DNA from: Nocardiopsis sp. FIRDI 009 | GTDB lineage: Bacteria > Actinomycetota > Actinomycetes > Streptosporangiales > Streptosporangiaceae | Assembly (NCBI RefSeq): GCF_003386285.1 | Contig: NZ_QPNC01000008.1 | Span: 248,001-312,000, forward strand | Reading direction: 5' to 3' | DNA length: 64,000 nucleotides | Shown: positions 35,426 to 45,679 of the stretch, in pieces | Numbering within the stretch: the stretch's first letter is position 1 | How the letters are laid out: every line of letters begins with the position of its first letter | Program-made: the position numbers and the translations under genes | The notes under the pieces: generated by a model | What the model saw: the letters and a program-made list of their open reading frames with translations, nothing else | Told to the model about the DNA's origin: nothing | The model's database searches: none

Positions 35426-38400
35426 GTGTCGTCTGAGGCGTCTCAACCCCTGACAGATTTCGGCCCCAACGAGTGGTTGGTCGAGGACCTTTATCAGAAG
35501 TACTTGACCGACCCCAACTCCGTTGACAAGGCCTGGTGGAACTTCTTCGCGGACTACAAGCCCGCGGACTCCGGTGCGAAGGGCGGAGGAGCCACCAAGC
35601 CCGCCAAGGCCCAGAGCAAGGCCCCCGCGGCCCCCGAGGCCCCCGCGCCGAAGAAGGCCGCCAAGGCCGCCGAACCCAAGAGCGACGATGCGCTCCAGGT
35701 CAAGCAGGAGCGTCTGCGCGGCGCACCCGCGCGGACCGCGACCAACATGGAGTCGAGTCTGGCGCTGCCGACCGCGACCAGCGTGCGCGCGGTCCCGGTC
35801 AAGCTCCTGTTCGACAACCGCATCGTCATCAACAACCATCTCCGCCGCGGGCGCGGTGGGAAGGTCTCCTTCACCCACCTCATCGGCTTCGCCATGGTCA
35901 AGGCGCTCAAGTCGATGCCGGAGATGAACTACTCCTACGTCGAGGTCGACGGCAAGCCGGGTGTGGCCAAGCCCGAGCACGTCAACTTCGGTCTGGCCAT
36001 CGACCTCCCCAAGCCCGACGGCTCCCGCCAGCTCGTCGTGCCCTCCATCAAGGGCGCCGACGAGATGGACTTCACCGAGTTCTGGAGCGGCTACGAGGAC
36101 CTGGTCCGCAAGGCCCGCAACAACAAGCTGGGCGTGGCCGACTTCCAGGGCACCACGATCAGCCTGACCAACCCGGGCGGCATCGGCACCGTGCACTCCG
36201 TGCCGCGCCTGATGCCCGGCCAGGGCACCATCCTCGGCGTGGGCGCCATGGAGTACCCGGCCGAGTTCCAGGGTGCCTCCCAGGACACCCTGAGCGAGCT
36301 GGGCATCAGCAAGGTCATGACGCTGACGTCCACCTACGACCACCGCATCATCCAGGGCGCCCAGTCCGGTGAGTTCCTCAAGCGGATCCACCAGCTGCTG
36401 CTGGGCGAGGACGGTTTCTACGACGAGATCTTCCGCTCCCTGCGCATCCCCTACGAGCCGGTGCGCTGGGTCCAGGACATCCACGTCAACACGGCCACCC
36501 AGCTCGACAAGACCACCCGGGTCCAGGAGCTGATCCACGCCTACCGCGTGCGCGGCCACCTGATGGCGGACACCAACCCGCTCGACCACGACGTGCGCCG
36601 CCACCCCGATCTGGACGTCCTCCAGCACGGGCTGACCCTGTGGGACCTGGACCGCTCCTTCCCCACCGGGGGTTTCGGCGGCAAGCAGGTCATGAAGCTC
36701 CGCGACGTGCTGGGCGTGCTGCGCGACACCTACTGCCGCACGGTGGGTATCGAGTACATGCACATCCAGAGCCCGGAGGAGCGGGAGTGGATCCAGGCGC
36801 ACGTCGAGCGTGAGCACGAGAAGCTCGACCGCGACGAGCAGCTGCGCATCCTGCACCGGCTCAACAGCGCCGAGGCCTTCGAGACCTTCCTCCAGACCAA
36901 GTACGTCGGCCAGAAGCGCTTCTCCCTGGAGGGCGGCGAGTCGCTGATCCCGCTGCTGGACGGCGTGATCTCCAAGGCCGCCAAGGCCGAGCTCGACGAG
37001 GCCGTCATCGGCATGGCCCACCGCGGCCGGCTCAACGTCCTGGCCAACATCTGCGGCAAGTCCTACGCCCAGATCTTCGGCGAGTTCGAGGGCAACCTGG
37101 ACCCGCGCAGCGCGCACGGTTCGGGTGACGTCAAGTACCACCTGGGCACCGAGGGCGTCTTCGAGACCCCCGACGGCGACAAGATCCGCATCTCGCTGGC
37201 GGCCAACCCCTCCCACCTGGAGACGGTCGACCCGGTCGCCGAGGGCATCGTCCGTGCCAAGCAGGACCTGCTCAACAAGGGTCCGCACGGGTTCACGGTG
37301 CTGCCGATCCTCATCCACGGCGACGCGGCGTTCGCCGGTCAGGGCGTGGTCGCCGAGACCCTGAACCTGTCCCAGCTGCGCGGCTACCGCACCGGCGGCA
37401 CGGTGCACGTCATCGTGAACAACCAGGTGGGCTTCACCACCTCGCCGAAGGACAGCCGTTCCAGCGTGTACGCCACCGACGTGGCGCGGATGGTGCAGGC
37501 GCCGATCTTCCACGTCAACGGGGACGACCCCGAGGCCGTGGTCCGGGTCGCGCACCTGGCCTTCGCCTACCGGCAGGCGTTCAACAAGGACGTCGTCATC
37601 GACCTGGTCTGCTACCGGCGCCGCGGGCACAACGAGGGCGACAACCCCGCGTTCACCCAGCCGCTGATGTACGACGTCATCGACTCCAAGCGCTCCACCC
37701 GCAAGCTGTACACCGAGGCCCTCATCGGCCGCGGCGACATCACGGTGGAGGAGGCCGAGTCGGCCCTGCGCGACTACCAGAACGAGCTGGAGCGGGCCTT
37801 CACCGAGACCCGCGAGGTCGAGAAGAACCCGATCGAGCCCGGCTCGGTGGTCAAGCCCGAGGTGTTCACCGAGGGTCGGCTGGACCACTCCGCGGTGGAG
37901 ACCGCGATCAGCTCCGAGACCATCAAGCGGGTCATCGACACGCAGGTCAACCTGCCCGAGGGCTTCACGCCGCACCCGCGGCTGGCGCCGCAGATCGCCC
38001 GCCGCGCGCAGGCGGTCGAGACCGACGCGATCGACTGGGCGACCGGTGAGCTGCTGGCCTTCGGGTCGCTGCTGCTGGACGACCACACCGTCCGCCTCAT
38101 CGGCCAGGACAGCCGCCGTGGCACCTTCGGCCAGCGGCACGCCACGCTGATGGACCGCGACACCGGTGAGTCGTACACGCCGCTGAAGCAGTTCGACAAC
38201 GGCACCACCCGCTTCCACGTGCACGACTCGCTGCTGAGCGAGTACGCGGCGCTGGGCTTCGAGTACGGCTACTCGCTGACCCGCCCGGACGCGCTGGTCA
38301 TGTGGGAGGCGCAGTTCGGCGACTTCGTCAACGGCGCCCAGACCGTCATCGACGAGTACATCAGCGCGGGCGAGCAGAAGTGGGGGCAGCGCTCCAGCGT

Positions 38401-39055
38401 CACCATGCTGCTGCCGCACGGCTACGAGGGCCAGGGGCCTGACCACTCCTCCGCCCGCATCGAGCGCTTCCTCCAGCTGTGCGCGCAGGAGAACATGACG
38501 GTCGCCATGCCGACCACGCCGGCGAGCTACTTCCACCTGCTGCGTTGGCAGGCCAAGTCGCCGCTGGAGCGCCCGCTGGTGATCTTCACCCCGAAGTCGC
38601 TGCTGCGCCTGAAGGCCGCCACCTCGGCCGCCGCCGACTTCACCTCGGGCCACTTCCGGCCGCTGATCGGGGACGAGACCATCGCCCCGGAGAAGGTGCG
38701 GCGCGTGGTGATCTGCTCCGGCAAGATCTACTACGACCTGGACGCGGCGCGTCGCAAGAGCGGCGACAAGCACACCGCGATCATCCGCGCGGAGCGGCTC
38801 TACCCGCTGCCGATCGAGGAGATCCGGGAGCAGCTCAAGTCCTTCCCGAACGCGGGCGAGGTCCTGTGGGTCCAGGAGGAGCCCGCGAACATGGGCCCGT
38901 GGCCGTTCGTGGCGCTGGTCTTCTCCGAGCAGCTCGACCGTCCGTTCACCCGGATCTCGCGCCCGGCCTCCTCCGCCCCGGCGGCGGGTTCGGCCAAGCG
39001 GCACGAGGCCGAGCAGCGCGCCCTGGTGGACACGGTGTTCCCGCCGGCCGACTAG
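35426..39055 (+). CDS. kgd: multifunctional 2-oxoglutarate decarboxylase/dehydrogenase E1-E2 protein
   Basis: 1209 residues, the KGD/OdhA architecture of actinobacteria. Residues 1-40 are the E1 N-terminal segment ([19 protein letters not shown]), about 45-95 an Ala/Lys/Pro linker, about 100-345 a succinyltransferase (E2)-like domain with the catalytic [11 protein letters not shown], and the rest the ThDP-dependent 2-oxoglutarate dehydrogenase E1 ([30 protein letters not shown]). It oxidatively decarboxylates 2-oxoglutarate in the TCA cycle, working with E2p and Lpd. The GTG start is well supported by the conserved N-terminus although its ribosome binding site is poor. Confidence 0.95.
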   Translation: MSSEASQPLTDFGPNEWLVEDLYQKYLTDPNSVDKAWWNFFADYKPADSGAKGGGATKPAKAQSKAPAAPEAPAPKKAAKAAEPKSDDALQVKQERLRGAPARTATNMESSLALPTATSVRAVPVKLLFDNRIVINNHLRRGRGGKVSFTHLIGFAMVKALKSMPEMNYSYVEVDGKPGVAKPEHVNFGLAIDLPKPDGSRQLVVPSIKGADEMDFTEFWSGYEDLVRKARNNKLGVADFQGTTISLTNPGGIGTVHSVPRLMPGQGTILGVGAMEYPAEFQGASQDTLSELGISKVMTLTSTYDHRIIQGAQSGEFLKRIHQLLLGEDGFYDEIFRSLRIPYEPVRWVQDIHVNTATQLDKTTRVQELIHAYRVRGHLMADTNPLDHDVRRHPDLDVLQHGLTLWDLDRSFPTGGFGGKQVMKLRDVLGVLRDTYCRTVGIEYMHIQSPEEREWIQAHVEREHEKLDRDEQLRILHRLNSAEAFETFLQTKYVGQKRFSLEGGESLIPLLDGVISKAAKAELDEAVIGMAHRGRLNVLANICGKSYAQIFGEFEGNLDPRSAHGSGDVKYHLGTEGVFETPDGDKIRISLAANPSHLETVDPVAEGIVRAKQDLLNKGPHGFTVLPILIHGDAAFAGQGVVAETLNLSQLRGYRTGGTVHVIVNNQVGFTTSPKDSRSSVYATDVARMVQAPIFHVNGDDPEAVVRVAHLAFAYRQAFNKDVVIDLVCYRRRGHNEGDNPAFTQPLMYDVIDSKRSTRKLYTEALIGRGDITVEEAESALRDYQNELERAFTETREVEKNPIEPGSVVKPEVFTEGRLDHSAVETAISSETIKRVIDTQVNLPEGFTPHPRLAPQIARRAQAVETDAIDWATGELLAFGSLLLDDHTVRLIGQDSRRGTFGQRHATLMDRDTGESYTPLKQFDNGTTRFHVHDSLLSEYAALGFEYGYSLTRPDALVMWEAQFGDFVNGAQTVIDEYISAGEQKWGQRSSVTMLLPHGYEGQGPDHSSARIERFLQLCAQENMTVAMPTTPASYFHLLRWQAKSPLERPLVIFTPKSLLRLKAATSAAADFTSGHFRPLIGDETIAPEKVRRVVICSGKIYYDLDAARRKSGDKHTAIIRAERLYPLPIEEIREQLKSFPNAGEVLWVQEEPANMGPWPFVALVFSEQLDRPFTRISRPASSAPAAGSAKRHEAEQRALVDTVFPPAD

Positions 39056-39070
39056 GACGGGTGAGGCGTC

Positions 39071-39250
39071 GTGTACTACACCGATCGCGGAATCGAGGAG
39101 TTGGAGAACCGCCGCGGCGACGAGGAGGTCAGCTTCGCCTGGCTCGCCGAGCAGCTGAGGGCGTTCACCGACATCAACCCCGAGTTCGAGACGCCCGTCG
39201 ACCGCCTGGCCACCTGGCTGGCCCGGTTGGACGACGAGGACGACGAGTAG
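39071..39250 (+). CDS. DUF6104 small conserved protein
   Basis: 59 residues starting from GTG: YYTDRGIEELENRRGDEEV then WLAEQLRAFTDINPEFE and WLARLDDEDDE. It matches the DUF6104 family found next to kgd in Streptomyces-type genomes. It begins 15 bases after the kgd stop with GAGG upstream, so it is in the same transcript and ends at a strong terminator. Very acidic C-terminus. Function unknown; the conserved pairing suggests a role linked to Kgd. Confidence 0.85.
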   Translation: MYYTDRGIEELENRRGDEEVSFAWLAEQLRAFTDINPEFETPVDRLATWLARLDDEDDE

Positions 39251-39273
39251 GGCCGTAGCGGCGGAGAACGCGG

Positions 39274-39306
39274 AAGGGGCCCGGGTCATCGCGACCCGGG
39301 CCCCTT
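39274..39306. terminator. terminator of the kgd operon
   Basis: Fourteen-bp perfect stem (AAGGGGCCCGGGTC and its complement) and a 5-base loop, with TT at the 3' side. Symmetrical, so it can also stop transcription from the minus-strand gene ending at 39321. Confidence 0.8.
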
Positions 39307-39320
39307 CGCGTGTTCGGACC

Positions 39321-39913
39321 TCAGGACAGGGTGTCGGTCGCGCGGAGCCAGTCCCGGCTGGACTGCAGGACCCACAGCAGCACGAGGAGGAAGGCGGGCA
39401 CGATCAGGTTGACCACGAGGCCGACGGTCCAGGCGACCACCGCGGTCACCCAGTCCTCCACGAGCGGGTCGGTCGCGGTCAGCACCGTGGTGTCGGCCAC
39501 CGCCAGGGCCGCGTCCAGGGCCAGGGCGGTGAGCACGGTGTCGCGGGCGGTCCGGCCGCCCCGGCCGAGCCGCGCCGCGGCCACGCAGTAGAGGACGGCC
39601 AGGGGGGCCGATCCCAGCGCCCAGAGCCAGAGGCGGGGGGCCGAGATGCCCCACTCGACGGCCCAGGTCCCGGACGCGTAGGCGGGGTCGTTCAACACCA
39701 GCAGCAGGATGAGACGTAGGGGACCAACAACAGGGTGAAGGTCGCGTTCAGGACGCACAGCACGCGCAGGAACCTCAGGGGGAGGGGCATCCGGTCGGTG
39801 CGCACCGGCGGCGCCTGGTGCGGTCCTCCCCCGGGCCGGGGCTGCGGCGGCGGTGGGAGGAGGTAGGGCTCCTGCCTGAGCGGGACGGGGTCGGGGTTCG
39901 GGGGATGGTTCAT
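39321..39913 (-). pseudogene. Pro-rich membrane protein gene interrupted by a frameshift
   Basis: Reading leftward from the ATG at 39913, a proline-rich cytoplasmic stretch (NHPPNPDPVPLRQEPYLLPPPP) and the first membrane helix (FLRVLCVLNATFTLLLVP) are open to 39692, where the frame stops. The next frame continues the same helix (LRLILLLVLNDPAYASG) and three more helices to 39321. The frames join at about 39718-39724, at a run of four C; one missing C would restore a 197-residue four-helix protein. It may be a sequencing error, a real pseudogene or a slippery site. No family recognised. Confidence 0.6.
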
Positions 39914-40056
39914 TCTCGGGGACTTCCTGGGTGGATCGTCGTCCGCACCGGCCGGATCACCGGGCGACCCTCCAAGGAAACCCCTGAAAGATGACAAAAA
40001 GGACGCCAGTGAGCCTCAGGGTCCCCCCGACGCTCCCCTGAACCTCCCCCGAGATC

Positions 40057-40098
40057 CGCGACATATCTTGAGTTCGCCCCACTCGCGACATATCGTGA
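40057..40098. promoter_or_regulatory. pair of direct repeats upstream of the DUF4097-PadR operon
   Basis: CGCGACATATCTTGA (40057-40071) and CGCGACATATCGTGA (40084-40098) differ at one base and are 27 bp apart. Each contains an imperfect TCGCGA/TATCGTGA-type dyad. The downstream copy ends 28 bp before the ATG. ATATCG-type sites are typical of PadR regulators, and the operon encodes one, so autoregulation is likely. Confidence 0.6.
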
Positions 40099-40126
40099 AG
40101 CCATCGAGCGAGCGAAAGGGTGCACG

Positions 40127-40978
40127 ATGGCACGTTGGACCATCGACAGGCCGATGACCCACACACTCGACGGCATCGTCGCGCTGAAGGTCAGGATCAT
40201 CGGCGGTCACGTCAACATCCTCCCCACCGACGACCCGGTCACCTTCGAGGTGACCGACATCGTCGGCGAGCCCGTCCTGGTGACCCAGGAGGCGGGGATC
40301 CTCACCATCCACTACGAGGACCTCACCAGCCAGGGTCTCCTCGACCGGCTGCGGCCGATCCAGCTCAACAGCTACAAGGGCATGGGCGGCCGCAAGGCCA
40401 CCGTGAACCTGCGCATCCCCGCGGACTGCCCGGTGGAGGTGAACACGGTCAGCGCCCCCGTCGTCGGCGCCGGGCTGGGCGCCCGCACCAGCATCCGGAC
40501 CGCCTCCGGTGAGATCACCCTCGACGACTCCTCCGGCGCGACCGACATCACCACCGCCAACAGCCAGGCCGCGATCCGCAACCCGTCCGGATCGCTGACC
40601 TTCAACAGCGTCAGCGGCCAGCTCGCCGTCGCGGGCGGACGGCTCTCGGACTTCAACGCCAAGACCGCCTCCGGCCAGATCCTCGCCGACACCGACCTCG
40701 CCCCCTCCGGGCGGGTCCGCCTCAACTCGGTGTCCGGCGAGATCGCCCTGCGCGTCCCCGCCGAGACCTCGGCGGCCGTCGAGATGCGTTCCATCACCGG
40801 AAAGCTCGACACGGACTTCTCCCTGGACCGGCGCAGCGCCCCGGCCCGCAACGTCCTCAGCGGGAAGATCGGCCCCGGCGTCGACCCCGCGTCCATCACC
40901 ACCAACACGGTGTCGGCGCGCACCGCGCTGCTGCGCCGCGCCCCCGCGACACCCGCGGCGATCCCCGAGGGGGCCTGA
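40127..40978 (+). CDS. DUF4097-family beta-strand repeat protein
   Basis: 283 residues with no signal peptide or membrane helix. It is built of short repeats with a recurring (T/V)xSGEI or SGxL pattern (TASGEITLDD, SVSGQLAVAG, TASGQILADT, SVSGEIALRV), which fold as a right-handed beta-helix in the DUF4097 family (called putative adhesin). Such proteins usually pair with PadR or PspC-like envelope-stress regulators. The ATG has GAAAGGG upstream, and the stop is immediately followed by the PadR start. Confidence 0.88.
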   Translation: MARWTIDRPMTHTLDGIVALKVRIIGGHVNILPTDDPVTFEVTDIVGEPVLVTQEAGILTIHYEDLTSQGLLDRLRPIQLNSYKGMGGRKATVNLRIPADCPVEVNTVSAPVVGAGLGARTSIRTASGEITLDDSSGATDITTANSQAAIRNPSGSLTFNSVSGQLAVAGGRLSDFNAKTASGQILADTDLAPSGRVRLNSVSGEIALRVPAETSAAVEMRSITGKLDTDFSLDRRSAPARNVLSGKIGPGVDPASITTNTVSARTALLRRAPATPAAIPEGA

Positions 40979-42130
40979 ATGAGCACCATCTTCGGCCACG
41001 GCAGACTACGGCTCTACCTGCTCAAACTGCTGGACGAGAGCCCGCGTCACGGCTACGAGATCATCAGCCTGCTCCGCGACCGCTTCCTGGGGGTGTACTC
41101 CCCCTCCCCCGGCACCATCTACCCGCGCCTGGCGCGGTTGGAGGAGGAGGGGCTGGTCACCCACACCGAGGAGGGCGGACGCAAGGTCTACCGGCTCACC
41201 GACAAGGGGCGCCAGGAGCTGCGTGAGCGCAGCGGCGACCTGGACGACCTGGAGCGGGAGATCACCGACTCGGTGCGCGACATCGCCCGGGCGGTCAAGC
41301 AGGACGTCCGCGCGACCATCAGCTCGCTGCGCGAGGAGCTGAAATACGCCTCCGGCGGCGCCCGCCGTCCGGCGCCCGAACCCACCGCCGCCCCCGGCCC
41401 CGAGTCCGCCGGGCCCCGGGAGGGCGGGGAGCCCCGACAGGAGCGCGAGCAGGCCGGACCGGCGGACGGGGGCGCCCGGGAGGCACCGCGCTCCGGCGCC
41501 GCCGCGGAGGGAACCGAGGAGGCGTCCGGCCAAGGGCGCCGCGAGGAGGAGCGGCGGGAGCGCTGCCGCGACGGCGGCCCGTGGGCCCGCGAGTGGGAGC
41601 GCTTCGCCCAGGGGTTCAGCGGCGCGTTCGGCGCCGCCTGGGGACGCGGTTCCGACCGCTCGCACACCCCGGAGTTCGACCAGGCCCTGCGCGACTTCTC
41701 CGAGCGCGTCCGCGACGTGGTCCGGGAGGCGGGCCACGTCGGTGAGGCCGCCGCCACCGACCTGCGGCGCATCCTGGACGACACCGTCGAGGTGATCCGC
41801 CGGGACATGCGCCGGTGGGGTCCGCCCGCCGACCGCTCCGAGGAGAGCGAGGGGGACGGGCCGAAGGCCGGCCCGGACACCGCGACCGGCGACACGACCG
41901 GCACCGGAACGTCCACCGGCGCCACGACGGACTCCGCCGCCGGTGAGCGCGCCGGGGAAGCCCGTCCCGGGGAACCCCGCGCCGAGGAGCCGCAGGCCCG
42001 ACCGATGCCGCCCGTCGACGGGGGCTCGGCCGCCGACCCCTGGGGCACCGCCGTCAGCGAGCAGGACGACGCCGGGACCGACCCGGACGGGAACCGGAAG
42101 GACGGCAAGGACGGGGACGGGGGCGCGTAG
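40979..42130 (+). CDS. PadR-family regulator with a very long C-terminal extension
   Basis: 383 residues; ordinary PadR proteins are about 110-190. Residues 1-85 are the PadR winged helix (GRLRLYLLKLLDESPRHGYEIISLL, TIYPRLARLEEEGLV). A helical segment to about 120 is followed by a charged low-complexity linker, a second helical, possibly coiled-coil region at about 200-275 (WAREWERFAQGFSGAFG, FDQALRDFSERVRDVVREAG) and an acidic Thr/Ala/Gly-rich tail. Start codon directly abuts the upstream stop. It probably represses its own operon through the repeats at 40057-40098. Confidence 0.85.
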   Translation: MSTIFGHGRLRLYLLKLLDESPRHGYEIISLLRDRFLGVYSPSPGTIYPRLARLEEEGLVTHTEEGGRKVYRLTDKGRQELRERSGDLDDLEREITDSVRDIARAVKQDVRATISSLREELKYASGGARRPAPEPTAAPGPESAGPREGGEPRQEREQAGPADGGAREAPRSGAAAEGTEEASGQGRREEERRERCRDGGPWAREWERFAQGFSGAFGAAWGRGSDRSHTPEFDQALRDFSERVRDVVREAGHVGEAAATDLRRILDDTVEVIRRDMRRWGPPADRSEESEGDGPKAGPDTATGDTTGTGTSTGATTDSAAGERAGEARPGEPRAEEPQARPMPPVDGGSAADPWGTAVSEQDDAGTDPDGNRKDGKDGDGGA

Positions 42131-42148
42131 AGCCCCGGGAACGCACGA

Positions 42149-42187
42149 GGGGCCCGGAGCCGCCGCGGGGGCGTGTCTCCGGGCCCC
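42149..42187. terminator. bidirectional terminator between padR and the malic enzyme gene
   Basis: Eleven-bp perfect stem (GGGGCCCGGAG and its complement) with a 17-base loop between two convergent genes. Confidence 0.6.
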
Positions 42188-42209
42188 ACCCGTGTGGGGT
42201 GCCCGCGCG

Positions 42210-43517
42210 TCACCTACCGGCGACGCCGTCCTCGCGCGCCTGGGCGGCGACGGCGGCCGCGACGGCGGGGGCCACCCGCTCGTCGAACGGGCCGGGGATG
42301 ATGTAGTCGGCGGACAGGTCGTCACCGACCAGGTCGGCCAGCGCGGTGGCGGCGGCCTGCTTCATGTTCTCGGTGATGTCGCTGGCACCCGCGTCGAACG
42401 CGCCCCGGAACACGCCGGGGAAGGCCAGGACGTTGTTGATCTGGTTGGGGAAGTCGCTGCGCCCGGTGGCCACGACGCTCGCGTACTTGCGGGCGACGTC
42501 CGGGTGGACCTCCGGGTTCGGGTTGGCCATCGCGAAGACGATCGCGTTCTCCGCCATCGTGGCGACGACCGACTCGGGCACCTCACCGGCCGACAGGCCG
42601 ATGAAGACGTCGGCGCCCTCCAGAGCGCTCTCGATCGAGCCCTCCAGGCCCGCCTTGTTGGTGAGGGCGGCCAGCTCCCGCTTGACCGGGGTCAGCCCCT
42701 CGCGGCCCTCGTGGATCATGCCCTTGGAGTCGGCCACGGCGATGTCGCCGATACCGCCGTCCAGGAGCATCTTGGTGACCGCGACACCGGCCGCACCGGC
42801 GCCGGAGACCACCGCGCGCAGGTCGCCGAGGGTCCGGCCGGTCAGGCGGGCGGCGTTGCGCAGCGCGGCGACGGCGACGATGGCGGTGCCGTGCTGGTCG
42901 TCGTGGAAGACCGGGATGTCCAGGCGCTCACGCAGCCTGCGCTCGATCTCGAAGCAGCGCGGCGCGGAGATGTCCTCCAGGTTGATGCCGCCGAAGGACG
43001 GGGCCATGCGCACGACCGTCTCGACGATCTCGTCGACGTCGGTGCAGGACAGCGCGATCGGCACGGAGTCGACCCCGCTGAACTGCTTGAACAGCAGCGA
43101 CTTGCCCTCCATGACCGGCAGGGACGCCTCGGGGCCGATGTTGCCGAGCCCCAGCACGGCGGTGCCGTCGGTGACGACGGCGACCAGGTTGCTCTTCCAG
43201 GTGTAGGTCTCGACGAGTTCCGGTGTCTCGGCGATGGCGTCGCACACGCGGGCGACACCGGGCGTGTAGGCGAGGGACAGGCTCGCCTGGTCGTTGACGT
43301 CGACGGAGGAGGTCACGTGCAGCTTGCCGCCGCGGTGCAGGGCGAAGGCCGGATCCTGGTCCAGGCCGGTGGACGTGCCGTGGGTATGCGCATCAGTGGA
43401 CAACTTCTCAAACCCCTCAGGTTTCGCGTGTACGCCGACGTCGGCCATGACGAGGGCGGACTTGATAGCGGCGGGGGCCACGCGCGAAGACGTCTTGAGT
43501 GCTAGGGGAGCCTCCAC
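42210..43517 (-). CDS. NAD(P)-dependent malic enzyme
   Basis: 435 residues. Oxidative decarboxylation of malate to pyruvate, linking the TCA cycle with pyruvate and NAD(P)H supply. Features: [26 protein letters not shown], the metal-binding FHDDQHGTA, and the Rossmann motif [12 protein letters not shown]. This is the short bacterial form without the C-terminal phosphotransacetylase domain. The start is uncertain: the GTG at 43517 gives an extra N-terminal 23 residues over an ATG at 43448, and neither has a good ribosome binding site. Confidence 0.9.
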   Translation of the reverse strand: MEAPLALKTSSRVAPAAIKSALVMADVGVHAKPEGFEKLSTDAHTHGTSTGLDQDPAFALHRGGKLHVTSSVDVNDQASLSLAYTPGVARVCDAIAETPELVETYTWKSNLVAVVTDGTAVLGLGNIGPEASLPVMEGKSLLFKQFSGVDSVPIALSCTDVDEIVETVVRMAPSFGGINLEDISAPRCFEIERRLRERLDIPVFHDDQHGTAIVAVAALRNAARLTGRTLGDLRAVVSGAGAAGVAVTKMLLDGGIGDIAVADSKGMIHEGREGLTPVKRELAALTNKAGLEGSIESALEGADVFIGLSAGEVPESVVATMAENAIVFAMANPNPEVHPDVARKYASVVATGRSDFPNQINNVLAFPGVFRGAFDAGASDITENMKQAAATALADLVGDDLSADYIIPGPFDERVAPAVAAAVAAQAREDGVAGR

Positions 43518-43692
43518 GGCACCGGTCCCGTCGGACCGGAGGTGCGTTCCGGGAGGGTCGTTCTTCGCCGGACTCCTATGCGAGTACTGCGCGGCCGCCT
43601 CTCACGGGGTTGACCCGTTACGCAATCCTCTCACAACGGTGACCGGAGGAACATCGCGGGTGGCCACCATTGACGACACCCCAGTAGCCCTT

Positions 43693-43704
43693 TTTTGTAC
43701 AAAA
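43693..43704. promoter_or_regulatory. AT-rich perfect palindrome upstream of the amino acid transporter operon
   Basis: TTTTGTACAAAA, a perfect 12-bp palindrome extended by two further T, about 90 bp upstream of the binding-protein start. In a genome of this composition it stands out and is a good operator candidate. The regulator is not known. Confidence 0.45.
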
Positions 43705-43791
43705 TGTCGTGGATGTTGCCTGGAAATGGGCGATCGGGCCTCTTTCCCCAGTCCTGACCAGGTGCGACGTGCGCTCGAAGGAGACCCCATC

Positions 43792-44658
43792 ATGGCCACG
43801 CACACACCCCGGTCCGCGCGATGGACCCTTCTCGGTGCCCTCACCCTCACCGGTGTCCTGACGCTGACCGCCTGCGGTGGCGGCAGCGGGGACGGAGGCT
43901 CCGACGCGGGATCCGAGGACACGGACACCACGGTGACCATCGGTGTCGAGGCCGCCTACCCTCCCGGTGAGTTCCTGGAGGACGACGGCGAGACCGTCCA
44001 GGGTTTCAACGTCGACCTCGTCGAGGCCGCCCTGGCCGAGATGGGCCTGGAGGCCAAGTGGGTCCCCACCACGTTCGACTCCATCATCATCGGTGTCCAG
44101 AGCGGTGAGTACGACCTCGGCTCCTCCTCCTTCACCGTGACCGAGGAGCGAATGCAGGCCGTCAACATGGTCAGCTACTTCTCCTCCGGCACCCAGTGGT
44201 TCGCCCAGGCGGGCAACCCGCAGGGCGTCGATCCGGAGAACCCGTGCGGCATGCGGATCGCCGTGCAGTCCAACACCGTCCACGACGAGGACATCGAGGC
44301 CCGCAGCCAGGCGTGCGTCGACGCGGGCGAGGAGCCCGTCACCATCGAGAAGTTCCAGAGCCAGCCGCAGGCCACCGAGACGGTCGTCTCCGGTCTCAAC
44401 GACGCCTCGCTCGCCGACATGCCCACCTCGGCCTACGCCCTGGAGCAGACCGGCGACGGCGTCCTGGAGTTCATCGGCGAGCAGTACGACGCCGCCCCCT
44501 ACGGCATCGTCGTGCACCAGGACGACGCCGAGTTCGCCGACGACCTCGCGGCGGCCTTCAACACCCTCATGGAGGACGGGACCTACGACGACATCCTCGC
44601 GGAGTGGGGCATCGAGGCCGGTGCGATCGAGACCGCCGAGGTCAACCCCTCCCTGTAG
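43792..44658 (+). CDS. polar amino acid ABC transporter substrate-binding lipoprotein
   Basis: 288 residues, solute-binding family 3. Signal peptide with lipobox ending at Cys28 (LTLTAC), then an acidic Gly/Ser/Asp linker, then the binding fold (VTIGVEAAYPPGEFLEDDGETVQGFNVDLVEAALAEMGLE). Glutamate, arginine or another polar amino acid is the likely ligand; the exact one cannot be read from the sequence. AAGGAG precedes the ATG. First gene of a three-gene importer operon. Confidence 0.88.
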   Translation: MATHTPRSARWTLLGALTLTGVLTLTACGGGSGDGGSDAGSEDTDTTVTIGVEAAYPPGEFLEDDGETVQGFNVDLVEAALAEMGLEAKWVPTTFDSIIIGVQSGEYDLGSSSFTVTEERMQAVNMVSYFSSGTQWFAQAGNPQGVDPENPCGMRIAVQSNTVHDEDIEARSQACVDAGEEPVTIEKFQSQPQATETVVSGLNDASLADMPTSAYALEQTGDGVLEFIGEQYDAAPYGIVVHQDDAEFADDLAAAFNTLMEDGTYDDILAEWGIEAGAIETAEVNPSL

Positions 44659-44701
44659 GTAGCGGCCGCGCCCCGGCGACCGCGCCAGACCGCTCCACCG
44701 A

Positions 44702-45679
44702 GTGAAAGACCCAGACGTGTCCTCACCCAACCAACCGGCGGACGGTCCGAGGAAGGTCCAGACCCCGGACCCGGACCGCTCCGCCGCCCCCATCACCGCC
44801 GTCCCCGTCCGCTACCCGGAACGGTGGGTGGCCGCGGGCTTCATCCTGCTCCTCGCCGCCATGTTCGTGCACATGCTCTTCACGAACGACGCCTTCGACT
44901 GGCCGTTCATGTTCGAGAACATGTTCTCCGAGCCGGTCGTGCGCGGTGTGTGGGTCACCCTGAGCGCCACGCTGCTGTCGATGGCGATCGGCGTGGTCCT
45001 GGGGATCGTGCTGGCGGTCATGCGGCTGTCCGGAAACCCCGTCCTGGTGTCGGTCTCCTGGCTGTACACCTGGTTCTTCCGCGGCGTGCCCCGCCTCGTG
45101 CTGGCCGTCCTCTTCGGCAACCTGGCCATCCTGTACTCGACCATCGAGCTGGGCGTCCCCTTCGACACCTACCTCATGGCCGCGTTCGGCCTGGAGGGCG
45201 ATCTGCGGTTCTTCGAGATCGACGCCCGCACCCTCCTGAGCGGCTACACGGCGGGCCTGCTCGCCCTGTCGCTGTCCGAGGGCGCCTACATGGCCGAGAT
45301 CATCCGGGCCGGGCTCCAGTCCGTGGACAGGGGCCAGACCGAGGCCGCCCAGGCGCTCGGGATGAGCCGCGCCAAGGTGCTCTGGCGGATCACCCTGCCG
45401 CAGGCCATGCGGGTGGTCATCCCGCCCACCGGCAACGAGACCATCGCGATGCTCAAGGACACCGCGCTGCTCGCCTACGTGCCGGTGACGATCGAGCTGT
45501 TCTACCAGCTCCAGGCGATCGGCACCCGCAGCTACCAGATCTTCCCGATGCTGGTCGCCGCGTGCCTGTGGTACCTGGCGATCACCAGTGTCCTCATGGT
45601 CGGCCAGTACTTCGTCGAGCGCAGGTTCAACCCGGGCCAGAACAGCGTTCGCAACCGCGTCGTCGGAGGTGCGCACTGA
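44702..45679 (+). CDS. polar amino acid ABC transporter permease
   Basis: 325-residue membrane subunit of the HisM/GlnP type. A cytoplasmic tail of about 40 residues precedes the first helix ([19 protein letters not shown]); the coupling loop is [25 protein letters not shown] at 44702 is assumed; a GTG five codons later is possible. Its stop shares one base with the ATPase start. A single permease gene implies a homodimeric channel. Confidence 0.88.
   Translation: MKDPDVSSPNQPADGPRKVQTPDPDRSAAPITAVPVRYPERWVAAGFILLLAAMFVHMLFTNDAFDWPFMFENMFSEPVVRGVWVTLSATLLSMAIGVVLGIVLAVMRLSGNPVLVSVSWLYTWFFRGVPRLVLAVLFGNLAILYSTIELGVPFDTYLMAAFGLEGDLRFFEIDARTLLSGYTAGLLALSLSEGAYMAEIIRAGLQSVDRGQTEAAQALGMSRAKVLWRITLPQAMRVVIPPTGNETIAMLKDTALLAYVPVTIELFYQLQAIGTRSYQIFPMLVAACLWYLAITSVLMVGQYFVERRFNPGQNSVRNRVVGGAH

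Noticed and set aside
35222..39289. 1355-codon open frame antisense to kgd
   Set aside because: The product is a mirror of kgd codon bias with no domain; kgd on the other strand is unmistakable.
43522..43539. CCGGTCC/GGACCGG hairpin upstream of malic enzyme as a riboswitch
   Set aside because: A single 7-bp stem with a 4-base loop; no conserved aptamer features.
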